Shown: positions 60,519-64,000 of the stretch, in pieces
How positions within the stretch are numbered: the first letter of the stretch is position 1
Layout of the letters: each line of letters opens with the position of its first letter
Assembly (NCBI RefSeq): GCF_002088935.1
Contig: NZ_NCSS01000004.1
Location: 1-64,000, forward strand
Source of the DNA: Henriciella litoralis
Lineage (GTDB): Bacteria; Pseudomonadota; Alphaproteobacteria; Caulobacterales; Hyphomonadaceae
DNA length: 64,000 nt
Direction: 5' to 3'
Position numbers and translations under genes: made by a program
Notes under the pieces: model-generated
Database searches by the model: none
Told to the model about the DNA's origin: nothing
Seen by the model: only the letters and a program-made list of their open reading frames with translations

Positions 60519-61325
60519 TCAATGCATCTGCCGCACATCGGCGGGGGCCGCCTTCTGCCTGAACAGGAAGATCAGCGCGACGATGGCCCCGCCGAGCACC
60601 AGGCTTGCGCTCACCCGGCTCAATTCGAGGCCGCCCTGCGAGTAGGGTTTGTCGAGGAAATCGCCAACGACGGCACCAAGTGGTCTCGTCAGGATGAACG
60701 CGGCCCAGAACAGTGCCACCCGGTCAATTTTGCTCCAGAAATAGGCCATCGCAATCAGCGCCAGAAGCGATCCAAATATCAGCGCAGAGCCGAGATAGCC
60801 GAGCGGACCGTCCGCGATCCAATCACCAAGCGCTGTCCCGAGCGTCTGCGAGAACGTGATCGTGATCCAGTAGAAGATTTCGGCTTTTGGCCGGTGGATA
60901 GACGCGACAGAAACCGTGCCCAGCGTCTGACGCCACACGAAAATCGACGCCAGAACACACAGAAATAACAGAAGCGATCCACCCGAATACCCAATCCCGA
61001 GCGACCGGGTCGCAAAATCCGCCATTGTCGTCCCGGCGGTCGTGGACGCGATGATCGCAGCCCAATAGAGCCATGGATTGAAGCGCCGGGCCCTGATCTG
61101 CGCGAAGACGAGCACCGCCAGGGCGAGGCCAAAGATGCCCGTGCCAATCAGATAACCGTTCTGCCAGAACGCGTTTGACGCCTTGGCCGTCGTCTCGCCG
61201 AGCCACGACATCGACACGCTATCGCCTGCCGTCTCGCCGAATGTTGTTGCCAGTATCTTGATGATCCAGAACCCCAGCGTAATCGCGGGGACTTTGGTCA
61301 GGATGGCTTTGTCAGTCTCGTTCAC
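60519..61325 (-). CDS. COG4705-family membrane protein
   Basis: A 268-residue polytopic membrane protein with about seven to eight helices. Four copies of a short motif recur at helix ends: ATTFGETAGD (about 27), TTAGTTMADF (about 95), SQTLGTALGDW (about 160) and TRPLGAVVGDF (about 215), each with a conserved small-Gly-x3-Asp pattern, signs of internal duplication. This repeat is the mark of COG4705 proteins, whose function is unknown. It is divergent from a membrane-anchored LuxR-type gene. Confidence 0.85.
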   Translation of the reverse strand: MNETDKAILTKVPAITLGFWIIKILATTFGETAGDSVSMSWLGETTAKASNAFWQNGYLIGTGIFGLALAVLVFAQIRARRFNPWLYWAAIIASTTAGTTMADFATRSLGIGYSGGSLLLFLCVLASIFVWRQTLGTVSVASIHRPKAEIFYWITITFSQTLGTALGDWIADGPLGYLGSALIFGSLLALIAMAYFWSKIDRVALFWAAFILTRPLGAVVGDFLDKPYSQGGLELSRVSASLVLGGAIVALIFLFRQKAAPADVRQMH

Positions 61326-61459
61326 AGCGTCTTACCTCTTGAGTTGCTGGATAGGATCGCGACTTAATGAGACGGTGGGGAAAGCCTATAAGCACCCGCT
61401 TAGAGCGGGCCGAATAAGCAGAAGTCCACGCAGACCGCGCAGCCAGAAAGCACCATACG

Positions 61460-61969
61460 ATGAAGCATCACAGCAACCTCAAACTGGCCTTCCCAATAGG
61501 TCTGATGGTCCTGCAACTGCTCGCAGCGGGCTTCTTCGTCGTCGACGGATTTGAAGACTGGATCGCTGCAAGCACCACCGGACTTGGGCTGGAACTCGCC
61601 ATGGAATGCGTGATCGCGCTCGCCCTGCTGACGGGCGTGGTTCTCAGCTCACGCAATCTTATTCGCCTGATGGCAGACCTCCGCCAAAAGGAGCGCTCGC
61701 TTGCTCAGGCGCGCGGCGCGCTTGGCGAGCATATCATGATCCGGTTCAAGGAATGGGGGCTGACCAGGGGCGAAGGCGAGGTCGCGCTCTTTGCGTTAAA
61801 GGGCTTCGACAGCCAGGAAATTGCCCGCCTGCGAGGTGCGGCAGCTGGGACAGTCAGATCTCAGCTCAGCCAGGTCTACGCCAAGGCCGGCGTCAGCAGC
61901 CAAGCGACGCTCATGTCCGTTTTCATCGACGACCTCATCGAGAGCCCGCCGCAGACTGCGGCTCAGTAG
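61460..61969 (+). CDS. Membrane-anchored LuxR-type transcription regulator
   Basis: A 169-residue protein. Two hydrophobic segments (residues 10-30 and 40-62) precede a charged linker helix (LIRLMADLRQKERSLAQARG). The C-terminal HTH of GerE/LuxR type reads ALKGFDSQEIARLRGAAAGT then VRSQLSQVYAKAGVSSQATL. There is no receiver or autoinducer domain, so the membrane part is the likely input. It lies head to head with the COG4705 gene 134 bases away, a plausible target or partner. Confidence 0.85.
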   Translation: MKHHSNLKLAFPIGLMVLQLLAAGFFVVDGFEDWIAASTTGLGLELAMECVIALALLTGVVLSSRNLIRLMADLRQKERSLAQARGALGEHIMIRFKEWGLTRGEGEVALFALKGFDSQEIARLRGAAAGTVRSQLSQVYAKAGVSSQATLMSVFIDDLIESPPQTAAQ

Positions 61970-61993
61970 ACAGTTTCAGTATGCTCGTCCCCC

Positions 61994-63496
61994 TCAATCG
62001 ACCCGCGTGAACATGACCTCAGGGCTCGACAGATTAAACGTCAGCCCACTCTCGACGAAGGTGACACGGAAGAAGTCCACATTCAGCCCAAGCGGCAGCT
62101 CTTCAGCTACCGCAAGCCCGAACGTGTCGCCGTCTTCATGGGTCAGGAGAAACGTCGCTGCTGGCGTTTTCAGTCTCAAACCGCCCGCTTCATGGGTGAT
62201 TTCAATCTGGCCATACCCTTCCGCCCGATAGGATCCGACGAGCGCCTGCGGCGTCTGGCGCATCGCGGCTTTATCCGCATCGCTCAGTCTCGCCGCTTCG
62301 GGTGATGCGAGACCATCAACCGGTTTCACAACAACAGGATACTCCTCCACCGGCGTTTCCGTGAGGCCCAGCATACGCCGCATCAGAAGGTCATTCACGA
62401 CGTTCGGTAGAAGGGAGTCCTGCTGGTTTGTCAGCGTAACAAATCCGAGATTTTCCGACGGGACGAAAAGGACGTGCGCAGTAAAGCCGTTTTCGTTGCC
62501 GCCATGATGCACGACATAATGCCCGTCGACCGACTTGATGAACCAGCCATAACCATAGCCGAACAGATAGATGCCCGGCGCGTCGCTTTTGGGAGGGCTG
62601 CCATCATCAATGGCCTGCATCGAAATCGCGCGCGTGACATAGTCTGCTGGAAGCACATCTCCGCCCTCATTCATCCAGACATTTGCCCACTTCGCCAGAT
62701 CGCGCGCCGATGCGTAGACCTGCTCGCCGAACACATATTCCGTCGCTTTCGGGACATTTGCCCCGTCTCGCAGACCGTATCCCGTGGCCGCTCTATCGGA
62801 TGATTTGAAGTCTGCGGTCGCGCTGACACTGTCCGCCATGCCGACAGGCTCCAGAATACGCGTCGCCAGCAGGTCGGACTTTGACTGGCCCGTGACCGCC
62901 TCAGCGATCATGTCGAGCATGATGAAGTTGAAATTGTTGTAGGCCCAGCAATCGCCAACGCGGCAGGACGACCCAAAGCTGGACAGCCGGCCTGCCAGCT
63001 CGCCCTGCGTCGCTTCCGGAAACAGCACATACGATCCCTCAAGCCAAGGCAGACCCGAGGTTTGCGATAGAAGGTTCGAGACGCGCAGATCCTCCTGAAG
63101 ATTCTGATCACCGAATTCGAGGCCGGGAACATAGTCGGACGGATGCGCCTCGAGATCGACCAGCCCCTCCTCTTCAAGCGTGCCGATTAGCCCACTTGTG
63201 AAGGACTTCGCGATCGACCCGATGGCATATTGCGTTTCCGGGGTCGCTGGCGCGCCTGACGCGATATCCTGCAACCCGGCCGCATGGGTGAAGATGATCT
63301 CCCCGTCCTTGATAACGGCCACCGACACCGACGCCGCTTCATAGCGCGCCAGCACTTCGGAGATATCGCTCACGGCGCGGGCCTTATCCAGGCCGATCGT
63401 GGGCTCACCTGCCCCATCGGATTGCGCCTGCCCCGCAAGGCCTGACAAGGACATCACCCCCGCACAACAATAGGCTTTGAAAACGCGTATCAACAT
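61994..63496 (-). CDS. Serine beta-lactamase-like hydrolase (class C/PBP-like)
   Basis: A 500-residue exported serine hydrolase of the beta-lactamase/transpeptidase superfamily with a signal peptide (to about residue 26). The nucleophile motif is SIAK in AIGSIAKSFTSG near residue 93, the second is YNN in CWAYNNFNFIM near 188, and the third is HHGGNENGF near 338 in place of KTG. A separate C-terminal beta domain follows (about 385-500). It is more likely an esterase or D-aminopeptidase-like enzyme than a drug-resistance beta-lactamase. Confidence 0.9.
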   Translation of the reverse strand: MLIRVFKAYCCAGVMSLSGLAGQAQSDGAGEPTIGLDKARAVSDISEVLARYEAASVSVAVIKDGEIIFTHAAGLQDIASGAPATPETQYAIGSIAKSFTSGLIGTLEEEGLVDLEAHPSDYVPGLEFGDQNLQEDLRVSNLLSQTSGLPWLEGSYVLFPEATQGELAGRLSSFGSSCRVGDCWAYNNFNFIMLDMIAEAVTGQSKSDLLATRILEPVGMADSVSATADFKSSDRAATGYGLRDGANVPKATEYVFGEQVYASARDLAKWANVWMNEGGDVLPADYVTRAISMQAIDDGSPPKSDAPGIYLFGYGYGWFIKSVDGHYVVHHGGNENGFTAHVLFVPSENLGFVTLTNQQDSLLPNVVNDLLMRRMLGLTETPVEEYPVVVKPVDGLASPEAARLSDADKAAMRQTPQALVGSYRAEGYGQIEITHEAGGLRLKTPAATFLLTHEDGDTFGLAVAEELPLGLNVDFFRVTFVESGLTFNLSSPEVMFTRVD

Positions 63497-63558
63497 GTAC
63501 CGACTCCAGATTTCGAAAGTCGGCGAACTAGGCTGTGAACCTGCCTGCTTTCGTCCGA

Positions 63559-64000
63559 CTACGCGAAGTCGAACGCTTTTGACGGCGCCGCGACCGCCGT
63601 TCGGCGATACTCGCTCGGTGTCATCCCGACATGTTTGCGGAACGCGGTATTAAACGATGATTTCGAATTGAACCCCGACGCATAGAGCACTGTCAGCACA
63701 GATTGCTTTGGCATTGCCAGCAGCTCCGCTTTGGCGTGTTCGACGCGGTACATGTTCACAAAATCAAAGAAGTGAAGCCCCAGCGACTGGTTCAACAGTT
63801 CCGACAATTCGCGCGGGGTGAGCGCCACTTGCTCGGCCAGCCCCGAAAGCGTCAGCTCAGGGTCGAGATAGGGCTGCTCGGTATCCATATGTCGTTTCAA
63901 CCGATCCGCGTCAGCCTGGCCATTCGAAGCCGCATCGTGCGATCGCAACAACCGCCGGTCCACATCCCGAAAGAGCTCAGGTTGGAGGAGCGATTTCAGC
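63559..64000 (-). CDS. AraC-family transcriptional regulator (5' end outside window)
   Basis: The C-terminal part of an AraC/XylS regulator. The frame remains open from a GTG at 63963 to the window end (…LLQPELFRDVD), so the gene is cut by the border and the true start is not visible. Two HTH units occur: LSGLAEQVALTPRELSELLN, and VLYASGFNSKSSFNTAFRKH leading to the GMTPSEYRR signature. It precedes the serine hydrolase gene on the same strand by 62 bases and may control it. Confidence 0.9.
   Translation of the reverse strand, partial: LKSLLQPELFRDVDRRLLRSHDAASNGQADADRLKRHMDTEQPYLDPELTLSGLAEQVALTPRELSELLNQSLGLHFFDFVNMYRVEHAKAELLAMPKQSVLTVLYASGFNSKSSFNTAFRKHVGMTPSEYRRTAVAAPSKAFDFA

Noticed and set aside
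61994-63496. A resistance-conferring class C beta-lactamase
   Set aside because: The third motif is HGG-type rather than KTG, and the protein has an extra C-terminal domain, as in esterase and D-aminopeptidase-like members.

Overview
The window is a GC-rich alphaproteobacterial chromosome segment. The closest fit is the Caulobacterales/Hyphomonadaceae, which is an inference. The reasons are a CckA-type cell-cycle hybrid kinase, an FlbT flagellin regulator, a DksA lacking the zinc cysteines, a transhydrogenase alpha chain split over two genes, GANTC (CcrM-type) sites near fliM and cckA, and a CtrA-like box upstream of fliM. No prophage, insertion sequence, CRISPR array, tRNA or rRNA gene was found. 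This is core chromosome with short accessory patches.

Region 1 (1-15651, minus strand) is the ribosomal protein/RNA polymerase block in transcription order rplK-rplA, rplJ-rplL, rpoB-rpoC, rpsL-rpsG-fusA-tuf. A hairpin after rplA separates rplKA from rplJL. A 412-base rplJ leader holds a terminator-like structure, and a strong hairpin lies between rpoC and rpsL. The usual nusG/secE genes are not upstream of rplK; an M48 lipoprotein protease is there instead.

Region 2 (15868-28656) holds the M48 protease, a coiled-coil/HhH membrane protein, two overlapping RNA-methyltransferase-like genes, cckA, a TerC transporter, a flagellar and stringent-response patch (fliM, dksA), an unrecognised two-ended membrane protein, and a flbT-orf-marC cluster.

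Region 3 (28656-40500) has a MoxR ATPase without its usual VWA partner, a secreted unknown protein, tlyA, a lipoprotein Cu/Zn superoxide dismutase, arfB, an RcnB-like protein, a soluble-type lytic transglycosylase, dapA-smpB, a threonine dehydratase and two sugar-nucleotide genes (UDP-glucuronate epimerase, galU). Between two terminators at 33343-33652 lies a 26-codon ORF. Its ribosome-binding site is complementary over 15 bases to the conserved 3' end of 16S rRNA; this is the least explained element in the window.

Region 4 (40573-45290) is a cobalamin uptake operon (receptor, binding protein, permease, ATPase) whose genes overlap by four bases. It sits behind a clear cobalamin riboswitch.

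Region 5 (45437-64000) carries an MscS channel, an SDR with a lipoprotein, the pntAA-pntAB-pntB transhydrogenase interrupted by a 25-base inverted repeat, a membrane GGDEF cyclase, a GNAT, a DUF885 lipoprotein, a TPR-sulfotransferase, a short single-chain pyruvate-dehydrogenase-like E1, a COG4705 membrane protein divergent from a membrane-anchored LuxR-type regulator, a serine beta-lactamase-like hydrolase, and an AraC-family gene cut by the window end.
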